Assembly (NCBI RefSeq): GCF_001679645.1
Contig: NZ_LRUN01000005.1
Span: forward strand, 24,959-88,958
Length of the DNA stretch: 64,000 nt
Direction of reading: 5' to 3'
DNA from: Pseudomonas bananamidigenes
GTDB lineage: Bacteria > Pseudomonadota > Gammaproteobacteria > Pseudomonadales > Pseudomonadaceae
The position numbers were made by a program, and so were the translations under genes. Below are positions 49,442 through 58,270 of the stretch, in pieces (positions within the stretch are counted from its first letter, which is position 1; each line of letters opens with the position of its first letter). Under the pieces are notes generated by a model. It saw only the letters and a list, made by a program, of their open reading frames with translations. It searched no databases and was not told where the DNA came from.

Positions 49442-50353
49442 ATGCAGCGACACTTCGACGATCTTCAGCTGGGCAGCATCGAGTTGTTTTGTCTGGCAGC
49501 CGAGTGCGGCAGTTTCACCGCTGCGGCGCAGGCGGCTTCGGTGACGCCTGCCGCGGTCAGCCGCTCGGTGTCACGCATGGAGGAACGCCTGGGGGTGCGG
49601 TTGTTCGCGCGAACCACCCGCAGCGTGAAATTGACCGACAGTGGCCGGCGCTACTACGAAGAATGCCGTCAGGCATTGGCGCAACTGGTGGAGGCGCAAC
49701 GGGAGGTCATGGGCCGGCAGCAGGAACCGTCCGGCACCCTGCGCATCAGTATTCCTACAACTTACGCCCATCATCGGATCCTGCCGATGTTGCCGGCCTT
49801 TCATGCGCGTTTTCCGCAAGTGAAGGTCGACATGCACATCAGCAACCGCAACATCGACTTCGTCGGTGAGGGTTACGACATGGCGATCCGCGTGCGGGCG
49901 ATTCCCGATTCGGGTCTGATCGCCCGGCATCTGGAAGACGCAGCGTTGGCGGTGGTTGCCAGTCCCGACTACCTCAAACGTGCCGGCACGCCGCAGACCC
50001 TCGAAGACCTCGGGCAGCACGAGTGCATTCAGTATGAATTGCCCAGCAACGGGCGGCGGATCTCCTGGCTGTTCTATGACGAGGACACGCCACGGGAAAT
50101 TCTCGCCGAGGGAAATTTCTGCTGCTCCGACGACGTGCTCGGTGGCGTGACCCTGGCCAGACACGGCGCCGGTCTGTTCCAGACTTATCGCTTCATCGTC
50201 GAAAAAGAACTGGCCGACGGTTCGCTGGTGGAAGTGCTCAAACCCTACAGCGGACGTTCGCGACCGTTCACGTTGCTGTATCCCCAAAACCGCCATATGC
50301 CGCTGCGCGTCCGGGCGTTCATCGATTTTCTGGTCGAGCAGTTGCCGCAATAA
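49442..50353 (+). CDS. LysR-family regulator
   Basis: The 303-residue protein has the LysR helix-turn-helix (FCLAAECGSFTAAAQAASVTPAAVSRSVSRMEERLGVRLF) within the first 65 residues and a periplasmic-binding-protein-like effector domain after it. It lies 131 bases before aroQ in the same direction and so may sense quinate, shikimate or an aromatic product, but LysR genes often act on divergent neighbours, so the link is tentative. The ATG at 49442 lacks a strong ribosome site. Confidence 0.88.
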   Translation: MQRHFDDLQLGSIELFCLAAECGSFTAAAQAASVTPAAVSRSVSRMEERLGVRLFARTTRSVKLTDSGRRYYEECRQALAQLVEAQREVMGRQQEPSGTLRISIPTTYAHHRILPMLPAFHARFPQVKVDMHISNRNIDFVGEGYDMAIRVRAIPDSGLIARHLEDAALAVVASPDYLKRAGTPQTLEDLGQHECIQYELPSNGRRISWLFYDEDTPREILAEGNFCCSDDVLGGVTLARHGAGLFQTYRFIVEKELADGSLVEVLKPYSGRSRPFTLLYPQNRHMPLRVRAFIDFLVEQLPQ

Positions 50354-50484
50354 CGTCCGATCACCGCACACAAAACAGGGCTGTCGATGTTGAGCAATTG
50401 ATTAAAGTAACCAGCTAGTACAATTTAGCTCCACAAGCCGAAACCCTCGGCCCAAGCCAACAACAATAAGTGGAGTTTTCCCCC

Positions 50485-50925
50485 ATGCCCCCTATCGTTC
50501 TGGTGCTCAACGGCCCGAACCTGAACCTGCTCGGCACCCGTGAACCGGCGACCTACGGTCACGAAACCCTGGCCGACATTTCTGCCCTGTGCGGGCGCGC
50601 CGCCGAAGAGTTCGGCCTGGCCGTGGAGTTTCGTCAGACCAACCATGAAGGCGAACTGCTCGACTGGATTCACGGCGCCCGTCAACGCTGCGCCGGCATC
50701 ATCATCAACCCGGCGGCCTGGACGCACACCTCGGTAGCGATCCGCGATGCCCTGGTCGCCAGTGAATTACCGGTCATCGAAGTGCATCTTTCCAACGTCC
50801 ACGCACGCGAGCCGTTCCGTCATCACTCGTTCGTGTCGGCCATCGCCACGGCCGTGATGTGCGGCTTCGGCAGCCACGGCTATCGCCTGGCCCTGGAACA
50901 TTTCAGCCAGCGGTTGAAGGGGTGA
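50485..50925 (+). CDS. aroQ: type II 3-dehydroquinate dehydratase
   Basis: AroQ interconverts 3-dehydroquinate and 3-dehydroshikimate. The 146-residue enzyme has the flexible-loop [18 protein letters not shown] with catalytic Tyr 24 and Arg 19, [10 protein letters not shown] and [14 protein letters not shown] with the catalytic histidine. GGAG lies before the ATG. Because it sits with quiC, a TetR gene, a dehydrogenase and an MFS permease, it most likely acts in the catabolic direction rather than in aromatic synthesis; a separate biosynthetic copy would be expected elsewhere. It precedes the aroE-like gene by five bases. Confidence 0.95.
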   Translation: MPPIVLVLNGPNLNLLGTREPATYGHETLADISALCGRAAEEFGLAVEFRQTNHEGELLDWIHGARQRCAGIIINPAAWTHTSVAIRDALVASELPVIEVHLSNVHAREPFRHHSFVSAIATAVMCGFGSHGYRLALEHFSQRLKG

Positions 50926-50930
50926 ACCGC

Positions 50931-51785
50931 ATGAACCGCAAAAACGTGATACTCGCCGGGCTGATCGGCGCCGGCATTCAGGCCTCCCGCACCCCGGCAC
51001 TGCATGAACATGAGGGTGACGAACAGGGGCTGCGTTACCTGTACCGTTTGATCGACCTCGATCAACTGCAACTGGACAGCCATGCCCTGCCCGATCTGCT
51101 GCTGGCTGCCGAGCGCATGAACTACACCGGGCTGAACATCACCTTTCCGTGCAAGCAGGCAGTTATCCCGCTGCTCGATGCATTGTCTGCGGAAGCACGA
51201 GGCATCGGTGCCGTGAACACGGTGGTGCTCAAGGACGGCAAACGCGTCGGCCACAACACCGATTGTCTGGGATTCGCCGAGGGTTTTCGCCGTGGCCTGC
51301 CAGACGTCGCCCGCGAGCGTGTGGTCCAGATGGGTGCCGGTGGCGCCGGCGCGGCGGTGGCTCACGCCTTGTTGAGCGAAGGCGTGCAGCAATTGAACAT
51401 TTTTGATGTGGATGCGGAGCGCGCCGAAAGCCTGGCCAACAACCTCAATCAGCATTTCGGCACTGGTCGCGCCTTGACCGGGCATGATCTGGCAAGCACG
51501 CTGAGCCACGCTGACGGGCTGGTGAACACCACACCAATGGGCATGGCCAAGCTTCCGGGCACACCGGTACCGACGGCGTTGCTGCGCAAGGACCTGTGGG
51601 TGGCGGAGATCGTGTATTTCCCGCTGGAAACCGAATTGCTGCGCAACGCCCGTGCTCTGGGCTGCCGGACTCTGGATGGCGGCAACATGGCAGTGTTTCA
51701 GGCGGTGAAGGCGTTTGAACTGTTCAGTGGCGTGGCGCCGGATGCGCAGCGAATGCTGGCACATTTTCAAAGCATGAAAGGTTGA
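50931..51785 (+). CDS. shikimate/quinate dehydrogenase-like protein
   Basis: The 284-residue protein is of the AroE family. It has NITFPCKQAVIPLLD with the catalytic lysine, GHNTDCLGF with the aspartate, GAGGAGAAVAHAL as NAD(P)-binding turn and NTTPMGM. The substrate motif usually written SxS is ASRTP here, which argues for a catabolic paralogue oxidising quinate or shikimate rather than biosynthetic AroE. The first product from quinate is 3-dehydroquinate, which aroQ would dehydrate. It starts five bases after aroQ, so they form an operon; PA0244 is the matching gene in P. aeruginosa. Confidence 0.9.
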   Translation: MNRKNVILAGLIGAGIQASRTPALHEHEGDEQGLRYLYRLIDLDQLQLDSHALPDLLLAAERMNYTGLNITFPCKQAVIPLLDALSAEARGIGAVNTVVLKDGKRVGHNTDCLGFAEGFRRGLPDVARERVVQMGAGGAGAAVAHALLSEGVQQLNIFDVDAERAESLANNLNQHFGTGRALTGHDLASTLSHADGLVNTTPMGMAKLPGTPVPTALLRKDLWVAEIVYFPLETELLRNARALGCRTLDGGNMAVFQAVKAFELFSGVAPDAQRMLAHFQSMKG

Positions 51786-51802
51786 ATCGCACCTGTGCTC
51801 CC

Positions 51803-51830
51803 TGTGGGAGCGAGCTTGCTCGCTCCCACA
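51803..51830. repeat. REP hairpin between aroE-like and tetR genes
   Basis: TGTGGGAGCGAGC and GCTCGCTCCCACA form thirteen perfect pairs around TT. It is a single REP palindrome in the 55-base gap between convergent genes and may double as terminator. Confidence 0.9.
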
Positions 51831-51840
51831 AAGGACAGCG

Positions 51841-52518
51841 TCAGGCTTGCAGATAGCGCAGCACCGACTCGCAAATCATCTCGCGATGACGCTGCTTGAT
51901 GGCTTCGTCCGGCAGGTCGATCTGAAAGATCTCACCGAACGTGTGGCGGTTCGACACACGATAGAAGCAGAACGAACTGATCAGCAGATGCACATCCAGC
52001 GCATCGAGCCCGGCGCGGAAGACGCCCTCAGCGGCCCCCCGCGCCAGGATCTCCCCAAGCGAATCAAGAATCGTGTTGTTCATTGCCTTGATCGCATCGG
52101 AACGCTTCACGTACTCGGCGTTGTGGATGTTTTCGATGCAGACGATACGCACGAAATCGACATTGCGGTCGTGATGATCGAAGGTGAATTCCACCAGGCG
52201 CCGGATCGCCTCTACCGGCGGCAGCTCGGCCAGGTGCAGGCGGTTCTCGGTGCTGCGAATATCGCCGTAGAGCTTCTCCAGCACCTCGACGTACAGCTGC
52301 TCCTTGCTGCCGAAGTAGTAATAAATCATGCGCTTGGAGGTGTGGATACGTTCGGCGATCGCATCGACGCGAGCACCGGACAGACCTTGCTGCACGAACT
52401 CGACGATCGCTTCCTGAAGGATGTTCTCGCGGGTTTTTTCCGGGTTGTTCTTGCGACTCTTGCGCGGCTCTGCCACTGGTACGACGGGGGCTGCGGAAAG
52501 TTCTGAAGTCATTGTCAT
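51841..52518 (-). CDS. TetR-family regulator of the quinate cluster
   Basis: The 225-residue protein has a TetR helix-turn-helix (LQEAIVEFVQQGLSGARVDAIAERIHTSKRMIYYYF) after a basic N-terminal arm (RKSRKNNPEKTRENI) and a helical ligand domain. It lies upstream of quiC on the same strand with a gap of 102 bases; a matching arrangement occurs at PA0243. It probably represses quiC and the divergent MFS gene until protocatechuate-pathway substrate is present. A near-palindromic site at 54623 is a candidate operator. Confidence 0.9.
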   Translation of the reverse strand: MTMTSELSAAPVVPVAEPRKSRKNNPEKTRENILQEAIVEFVQQGLSGARVDAIAERIHTSKRMIYYYFGSKEQLYVEVLEKLYGDIRSTENRLHLAELPPVEAIRRLVEFTFDHHDRNVDFVRIVCIENIHNAEYVKRSDAIKAMNNTILDSLGEILARGAAEGVFRAGLDALDVHLLISSFCFYRVSNRHTFGEIFQIDLPDEAIKQRHREMICESVLRYLQA

Positions 52519-52620
52519 TGCGGGCTCACGGCCATCACTGCACAGGCAGGCGATTATGGGCCGCGCGGCACAGTGAAGGAAGCCGCGAGGCCCGTGTTTA
52601 ATCCCGCGTTTACGAATTTC

Positions 52621-54522
52621 CTACAACTTCGCCTGGCGAACGGCGCCACTGCGTGCTTTGGCCATCGCCGCCAGCCGCACCGCGACGTTGGCCGCGCCAT
52701 AGCCGGCGTAACCACTCTTGCGCTGGATGATCTCGAAGAAGAAACGCCCTTCGAACGGCTCGGTATAAACGTGAAACAACTCGCCGCCCTGAGCATCGCG
52801 GTCATAAAGCACGTTGTAGTACGCCAGTTCACTGAGAAACTCGTCATCGAAATCGAAACGCGCCGCGAGGTCATCGTAATAGTTGAGCGGAATATCCAGC
52901 AGCGGCACGCCCGCCTCTTTCGCGTGGCGGACCTGAGCAAAAATGTCATCGCAATCGAAGGCGATGTGATGCACCCCGGAGCCGCGATAACTCGACAAGG
53001 CGTGTGAGATTGCGGTGTTGCGGTTCTCGGAAATGTTCAGCGGCAGACGGATCGAGCTGTCACGACTGCGCAGCGCCCGGCTCTTCACCAGACCGTATGG
53101 ATCGGGCAACACCACTTCGTCGTCGGCCTCGAAATCCAGCAGGCTCTTGTAGAACAACACCCAACTGTCGAGGCTGTCCGCCGGCAGCGCCATGGCCATG
53201 TGGTCGATGCGCTTGAGTCCACAGCGGTTCACCACGCCCGGCAGCAGATTGAAGTCGGTGCCATAGACATCCGCGTCCTCATCCACCAGATAAATCAGGC
53301 TGCCATCCGGCGCACGCACAGCTGCCAGCTCCAACTCATTGGGACCGACCAGTCCGCGATAGGGCTGACCTTTATAGGCGACGGCGCGGGCCAGGGCACT
53401 GGCGCTGTCCTTGACCCGCACGGCGATGGCGCACAGCGACGGGCCGTGGGCTTCGAAGAAACTGTGGCCGAACGAATAAGGCTCCGAGTTGAGAATCAGG
53501 TTGATATCACCCTGTCGCAGCAGGCTGACGCTCTTGGAGCGATGCTGCCCAGCCTTGACGAAGCCCAAACGTTCCAGCCAGTTCGACAGCTTGGCGCCGA
53601 GGGCTTCATCGACGGCAAACTCAAGAAACTCGATGCCGTTGTATTCGCTGGCCTTCGGCGTCTCGAAGAGGATTTCACGGTTATCCACCGGGCGGATGTC
53701 CTGCTCCAGACGTTGCCGGGTTTTCTCTTCCAGATACAGCAGCGAACGCAAACCGTCGGCGGCGTTGGCCCGAGGTGGCACGGCGCGAAAGCCGTCGTTG
53801 AAGATCTCCAGCGACAGTGGCCCTGTGTAACCACTTTGAATGATCGGTGCGAGAAACCCCGGCAGATCGAATTCACCCTGGCCGGGGAAGCAACGGAAAT
53901 GCCGGCTCCACTCCAGCACGTCCATGGCCAGAATCGGCGCGTCAGCCATTTGCACGAAAAAGATCTTGTCACCGGGAATCTCGGCAATCGCCCTCGGATC
54001 ACCCTTGAGCGACAAGGTGTGGAAGCTGTCGAGCAGCACGCCGAGGCTCGGGTGATCGGCCTGGCGGACAATGTCCCAGACCTGTTGATAAGTATTGACG
54101 TGACGGCCCCACGCCAGCGCTTCATAGCCGATGCGCAGGCCTCGGGCACCGGCGCGCTCGGCCAGCAGACGCAGATCGTCGATCAAAATCTGCCGATCAC
54201 CGATGCTGTCAGGGGAAGCATTGCTGCACACCAGCACCAGGTCGGTGCCCAGTTCCTGCATCAGATCGAACTTGCGCTCGGCCCGCTCCAGATTGCGCTC
54301 CAGCCGGTCACGGCGACAGCCTTCGAAATCGCGAAACGGCTGGAACAACGTGATGGCAATTCCGAGGTCGGAACACATCTGCCTGATTTCCCGGGGACTG
54401 CCGTCGTAATACAGAAGATCGTTCTCGAAGATCTCCACCCCGTCGAACCCGGCGGCGGCAATGGCTTCGAGTTTTTCCGGCAGGGTTCCGCTAAGGGAAA
54501 CGGTGGCAATGGATCGCTGCAT
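52621..54522 (-). CDS. quiC: 3-dehydroshikimate dehydratase, QuiC-type fusion
   Basis: QuiC dehydrates 3-dehydroshikimate to protocatechuate. The 633-residue protein is a fusion: a sugar-isomerase TIM barrel in about residues 1-275 (GFDGVEIFENDLLYYDGSP, LGVLLDSFHTLS, with acidic and histidine metal ligands) and a C-terminal VOC domain resembling hydroxyphenylpyruvate dioxygenase (RIDHMAMALPADSL, GVHHIAFDCDDI, FEGRFFFEIIQRKSGYAGYG). It matches the PA0242 type. The divergent MFS gene starts 272 bases away. The second domain may be regulatory or structural. Confidence 0.93.
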   Translation of the reverse strand: MQRSIATVSLSGTLPEKLEAIAAAGFDGVEIFENDLLYYDGSPREIRQMCSDLGIAITLFQPFRDFEGCRRDRLERNLERAERKFDLMQELGTDLVLVCSNASPDSIGDRQILIDDLRLLAERAGARGLRIGYEALAWGRHVNTYQQVWDIVRQADHPSLGVLLDSFHTLSLKGDPRAIAEIPGDKIFFVQMADAPILAMDVLEWSRHFRCFPGQGEFDLPGFLAPIIQSGYTGPLSLEIFNDGFRAVPPRANAADGLRSLLYLEEKTRQRLEQDIRPVDNREILFETPKASEYNGIEFLEFAVDEALGAKLSNWLERLGFVKAGQHRSKSVSLLRQGDINLILNSEPYSFGHSFFEAHGPSLCAIAVRVKDSASALARAVAYKGQPYRGLVGPNELELAAVRAPDGSLIYLVDEDADVYGTDFNLLPGVVNRCGLKRIDHMAMALPADSLDSWVLFYKSLLDFEADDEVVLPDPYGLVKSRALRSRDSSIRLPLNISENRNTAISHALSSYRGSGVHHIAFDCDDIFAQVRHAKEAGVPLLDIPLNYYDDLAARFDFDDEFLSELAYYNVLYDRDAQGGELFHVYTEPFEGRFFFEIIQRKSGYAGYGAANVAVRLAAMAKARSGAVRQAKL

Positions 54523-54622
54523 GTTTCAACTCCCGGTGGAGACGTCGGCTACGGGGATTGCGCCGCTTTTATAAGGTGGGCGAATTATTGGTCCCGGTTT
54601 TTCAATGAGCAATTTAAACTGT

Positions 54623-54636
54623 ACTACCCGGTTAGT
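54623..54636. promoter_or_regulatory. candidate TetR operator
   Basis: ACTACCCGGTTAGT is a near-palindrome, twelve of fourteen positions symmetric, between the divergent quiC and MFS genes. Many TetR operators have this length and the CTAxCCGGxTAG style, and the TetR gene lies in the same cluster. Confidence 0.5.
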
Positions 54637-54794
54637 TTTGCGTGCGATTATCGAACACAATGCCGGTCCGGCGAATTGACGATTTTTTGCCCACTGCCCA
54701 ACATCCCTTTCACCTTGAGTCCGGATCTGAAGCACCGGTCGCAGCGTGCAAAAAAAAGCACACCAAATAACAAATCCAAAAACGGGTGGAACAC

Positions 54795-56132
54795 ATGATT
54801 CCTTCACAGACTTCCCGCATGGCCCCGGCCATGAGCACTGCCACCGGTGGCATCGGCGACAAGCTCCGCGGCGCCATGGCCGTCGGCAAGACCCGCTGGG
54901 GCATGCTGGCGCTGGTGTTTTTCGCCACCACCCTGAACTACATCGACCGCGCCGCCCTCGGCGTCATGCAGCCGATCCTCGCCAGGGACATGAGCTGGAC
55001 GGCGATGGATTACGCCAACATCAACTTCTGGTTTCAGGTCGGCTACGCCATAGGCTTCGTGCTGCAAGGACGGCTGATCGACCGGGTCGGCGTCAAACGC
55101 GTGTTCTTCTGCGCCGTGCTGCTGTGGAGCCTGGCGACCGGCGCCCATGGTCTGGCGACCTCGGCGGCGGGCTTCATGGTCTGCCGGTTCATCCTCGGCC
55201 TGACCGAAGCGGCCAACTACCCGGCATGCGTGAAGACCACGCGCCTGTGGTTCCCGGCCGGCGAACGTGCGGTAGCCACCGGCATCTTCAACGCCGGCAC
55301 CAACGTCGGCGCGATGTTCACCCCGATGCTGCTCCCGCTGATCCTTCATGCCTGGGGCTGGCAGGCCGCGTTCCTGTGCATGTCGGCACTGGGCGGGATC
55401 TGGCTGCTGTTCTGGGGCCTGAAGTATTTCAACCCGGAAGATCACCCGCGCGTGAAACAGTCGGAGCTGGACTACATCCAGAAAGAAGTCGAACCGGAAC
55501 AGGCCGGCGTGCCGTTCTCGCGCATCCTGCGCATGCGCGGCACCTGGGCCTTCGCCCTCGCCTACGCGCTGACCGCGCCGGTGTTCTGGTTCTACCTGTA
55601 CTGGCTGCCGCCGTTTCTCAATCAGCAATACAACCTGGGCATCAATGTCACCCAGATGGGCATTCCGCTGATCATCATTTACGTGACTGCCGACTTCGGC
55701 AGCGTGGGCGGCGGGATTCTGTCTTCGTTCCTGATCGGTCGCGGCATGAACTCGATCAAGGCGCGTCTGCTGTCGATGTGCCTGTTCGCCTGCTGCATCG
55801 TCGGTGTGGTCATGGCTGCCGGTTCCGCCAATCTGTGGATCGCCGTAGCGGCCATCTCCCTGGCCATCGGCGCGCATCAGGCCTGGACAGCGAACATCTG
55901 GAGTCTGGTGATGGACTACACGCCCAAACACATGATGAGCACGGTGTTCGGTTTCGGCGGCATGTGCGCGGCAATCGGCGGGATGTTCATGACCCAGATC
56001 GTCGGCCACATCCTCACCGTCACAAACAACAACTACACCGTGTTGTTCACCCTGATCCCGGCGATGTACTTCATCGCGCTGACCTGGATGTACTTCATGG
56101 CACCGCGCAAGATTCCTGCCGTCACCGAATAA
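54795..56132 (+). CDS. MFS permease for quinate/shikimate-type acids
   Basis: The 445-residue protein has twelve membrane helices and belongs to the anion:cation symporter branch of the MFS (sugar-acid and aromatic-acid uptake). LNYIDRAALGVMQP in helix 1 and GRLIDRVGVKRVFF in the loop are typical. It lies divergent from quiC and opposite its TetR gene, as PA0241 or PA0246 in P. aeruginosa, so quinate, shikimate or protocatechuate is the likely substrate. GGTGGA lies before the ATG at 54795; a GTG at 54786 is possible. A REPIN follows the stop. Confidence 0.85.
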   Translation: MIPSQTSRMAPAMSTATGGIGDKLRGAMAVGKTRWGMLALVFFATTLNYIDRAALGVMQPILARDMSWTAMDYANINFWFQVGYAIGFVLQGRLIDRVGVKRVFFCAVLLWSLATGAHGLATSAAGFMVCRFILGLTEAANYPACVKTTRLWFPAGERAVATGIFNAGTNVGAMFTPMLLPLILHAWGWQAAFLCMSALGGIWLLFWGLKYFNPEDHPRVKQSELDYIQKEVEPEQAGVPFSRILRMRGTWAFALAYALTAPVFWFYLYWLPPFLNQQYNLGINVTQMGIPLIIIYVTADFGSVGGGILSSFLIGRGMNSIKARLLSMCLFACCIVGVVMAAGSANLWIAVAAISLAIGAHQAWTANIWSLVMDYTPKHMMSTVFGFGGMCAAIGGMFMTQIVGHILTVTNNNYTVLFTLIPAMYFIALTWMYFMAPRKIPAVTE

Positions 56133-56144
56133 TCTGCCCTTCCT

Positions 56145-56234
56145 TGTGGGAGCGAGCTTGCTCGCGAATGCGGACTGACATTCAGCACTGACGTTGAATG
56201 ACACACCGCCTTCGTGAGCAAGCTCACTCCCACA
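56145..56234. repeat. REPIN after the MFS gene
   Basis: TGTGGGAGCGAGCTTGCTCG on the left and GAGCAAGCTCACTCCCACAG on the right form an inverted pair around about 50 bases. It fills the gap between two convergent genes. Confidence 0.85.
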
Positions 56235-56241
56235 GCGCTTT

Positions 56242-57120
56242 TCAGCGCCGGCTCTGCTGCCACGCTGCCGCCAGCCCGCTGCAACAGATCACCGCAATCC
56301 CGATCACCGTCATCAGGGTCGGCGTGTGCGCGAACAACAGCCAGCCCAACAGCCCCGCAAACACGATCTGGCAATAGCCGAAGGGCGCCAGCAGCGCCGG
56401 TGCGGCATGGCGGAACGCCTGGGTCAGAAACAGGTGCGCCGTCATCCCGCAGGTGCCCAGCGCCAGCATCAACAAACCATGGCCAAGGCTCGGCACCTGC
56501 CAGAAGAACGGCACCAGGGCAGTCATCACCAGCGTGTTGCACAACCCGGCGAAAAAGTTGCTGGTGGTGGGGCTGTCGAACTCGCTGAGCTTGCGTGTCA
56601 GCAACTGATAGAAGCAGAAAAACAGCGCCGAGCAGAACGGCAGCAGCACCGCCGGGGTGAACAGTTCACCGCCGGGATGGACGATGATCAGTACGCCGAT
56701 GAACCCGCAAATCACGGCAATCCATTGGCCCCGGGTCACCCGCTCCTTGAGCAGCGGCACCGACAATGCCGTGACCAGCACCGGTGCGAGAAAGTTGACC
56801 GCCGTGGCCTCGGCCAGCGGGATGTACAGCAACGCCGTGGTGAAAAACAGGCTGGTCCCCAGCAGGCACAACGCCCGCGCCAACTGCCAAAACGGGCGTC
56901 GGGTGCGCAGCACACGCAGCCCGGATTGCGGCAGGAAAATCCCCGCCATCAACAGCGTGTGCACCAGATACCGCGCCCACACCACCATGACAATCGGATA
57001 AAAACCGGAGAGGTATTTCGACAGCGCGTCGTGGCTGGAGAACAGAAAGGTTGCCACGACAATCAGCAGGATCCCCTTGAAGGGCTGGTTGACGCCGGAA
57101 AGCGGGGTGCTGACGGTCAT
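56242..57120 (-). CDS. EamA/DMT-family transporter
   Basis: The 292-residue protein is an inner-membrane transporter of the DMT superfamily with ten hydrophobic segments in two EamA repeats (near residues 15-135 and 155-285). The first repeat shows FLFSSHDALSKYLSG; the second FWQVPSLGHGLLMLALGTCG and TQAFRHAAPALLAPFGY. GGAGG precedes the ATG. Substrates of such proteins are usually amino acids or metabolites exported from the cell; nothing here fixes it. It is divergent from the metallopeptidase gene. Confidence 0.88.
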   Translation of the reverse strand: MTVSTPLSGVNQPFKGILLIVVATFLFSSHDALSKYLSGFYPIVMVVWARYLVHTLLMAGIFLPQSGLRVLRTRRPFWQLARALCLLGTSLFFTTALLYIPLAEATAVNFLAPVLVTALSVPLLKERVTRGQWIAVICGFIGVLIIVHPGGELFTPAVLLPFCSALFFCFYQLLTRKLSEFDSPTTSNFFAGLCNTLVMTALVPFFWQVPSLGHGLLMLALGTCGMTAHLFLTQAFRHAAPALLAPFGYCQIVFAGLLGWLLFAHTPTLMTVIGIAVICCSGLAAAWQQSRR

Positions 57121-57382
57121 GAGACCTCCATGTAGAGACTGCGCAACAATCTAGAGCCAGCGCTGTGGCGCTTACAGATAACATTCGAAATACCGGGCGA
57201 ACAACGCACAACTTCGCTCAGGCAGAACTTTTGCTGACGCACGGTTATAGTCCGCATCAGTCCCATGCCCCTGGACCGGACCATCGAACTGCCGACACCG
57301 TTCCAGTGTCTGACGACCGGACTGGCGCCACACTGACTGACCAGCAACACTCATCACCACATACACGAACGAGGATTCCCGC

Positions 57383-58270
57383 ATGCTATGGAGAAAAGGC
57401 CGACGCAGTGACAACGTCGTCGACGCCCGTGGCGATGACATGGACGGTGGCGGTGGCATGCGCTTCGGTGGCGGCAAGGGCCTGAGCCTAGGGGCGATTC
57501 TGCTGATCGTCGGCATCGGCTGGATCACCGGACAGGATCCGCTGCAGATCCTCGGTCAACTCACCGGACAGATGACCGAACAATCAGCCCCCTCTTCGCA
57601 AACCCGCAAGGCTCCACCGGCCAACGATGAGCAGGCTGAATTCGTGCGCTCGATCCTGGGTGACACCGAAGACACCTGGGGTGCGATTTTCCAACAGGCC
57701 GGTCGCCAATATAAAGAGCCGACCCTGGTGCTGTTCAGCAATCGGGTCAACTCGGCCTGCGGCATGGCCACTTCGGCCACCGGCCCGTTCTATTGCCCGG
57801 CGGACCAGAAGGTCTATCTGGACATGGCGTTCTTCCAGGAAATGGCCCAGCGCTTCAAGGCGGCCGGCGACTTCGCCCAGGCCTACGTGATCGCTCACGA
57901 AGTCGGACATCATGTGCAGACGCTGCTGGGCGTCTCGGCGAAAATTCAGGCCGCCCGCCAGCAGGGTCGGCAGATGCAAGGCGATGGCGGACTGCTGGTG
58001 CGCCAGGAACTGCAGGCCGATTGCCTGGCCGGCGTCTGGGCCTACCATGCGCAGAAGCGCCTGAACTGGCTGGAGCCGGGCGACGTCGAAGAAGCCTTGA
58101 ACGCAGCGAATGCCATCGGTGATGATCGCCTGCAACAACAGGGTCAGGGCCGTGTGGTGCCGGACTCGTTCACTCACGGTACGTCGGCGCAAAGGGTGCG
58201 CTGGTTCAAAACCGGATTCGCCCAGGGCCAGGTCGGCCAGTGCGATACCTTTGCGGCGAAAAACCTGTAA
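57383..58270 (+). CDS. YpfJ-family neutral zinc metallopeptidase
   Basis: The 295-residue protein begins MLWRKGRRSDNVVDARGDDM, has one membrane segment near residues 35-55 (LSLGAILLIVGIGWITGQ) and a zinc protease domain with HEVGHHVQ at about residue 170 followed by QELQADCLAGVWA, where the glutamates and histidines are the zinc and catalytic residues. It is anchored in the inner membrane with the catalytic part outside. Its substrates are unknown. The gene directly abuts the following hydrolase gene; GAGGA precedes the ATG. Confidence 0.92.
   Translation: MLWRKGRRSDNVVDARGDDMDGGGGMRFGGGKGLSLGAILLIVGIGWITGQDPLQILGQLTGQMTEQSAPSSQTRKAPPANDEQAEFVRSILGDTEDTWGAIFQQAGRQYKEPTLVLFSNRVNSACGMATSATGPFYCPADQKVYLDMAFFQEMAQRFKAAGDFAQAYVIAHEVGHHVQTLLGVSAKIQAARQQGRQMQGDGGLLVRQELQADCLAGVWAYHAQKRLNWLEPGDVEEALNAANAIGDDRLQQQGQGRVVPDSFTHGTSAQRVRWFKTGFAQGQVGQCDTFAAKNL

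Noticed and set aside
54746..56191. Second open frame over the quinate-cluster permease
   Set aside because: It is the same DNA in a shifted frame on the same strand; only the frame starting at 54795 gives twelve hydrophobic helices and MFS motifs.
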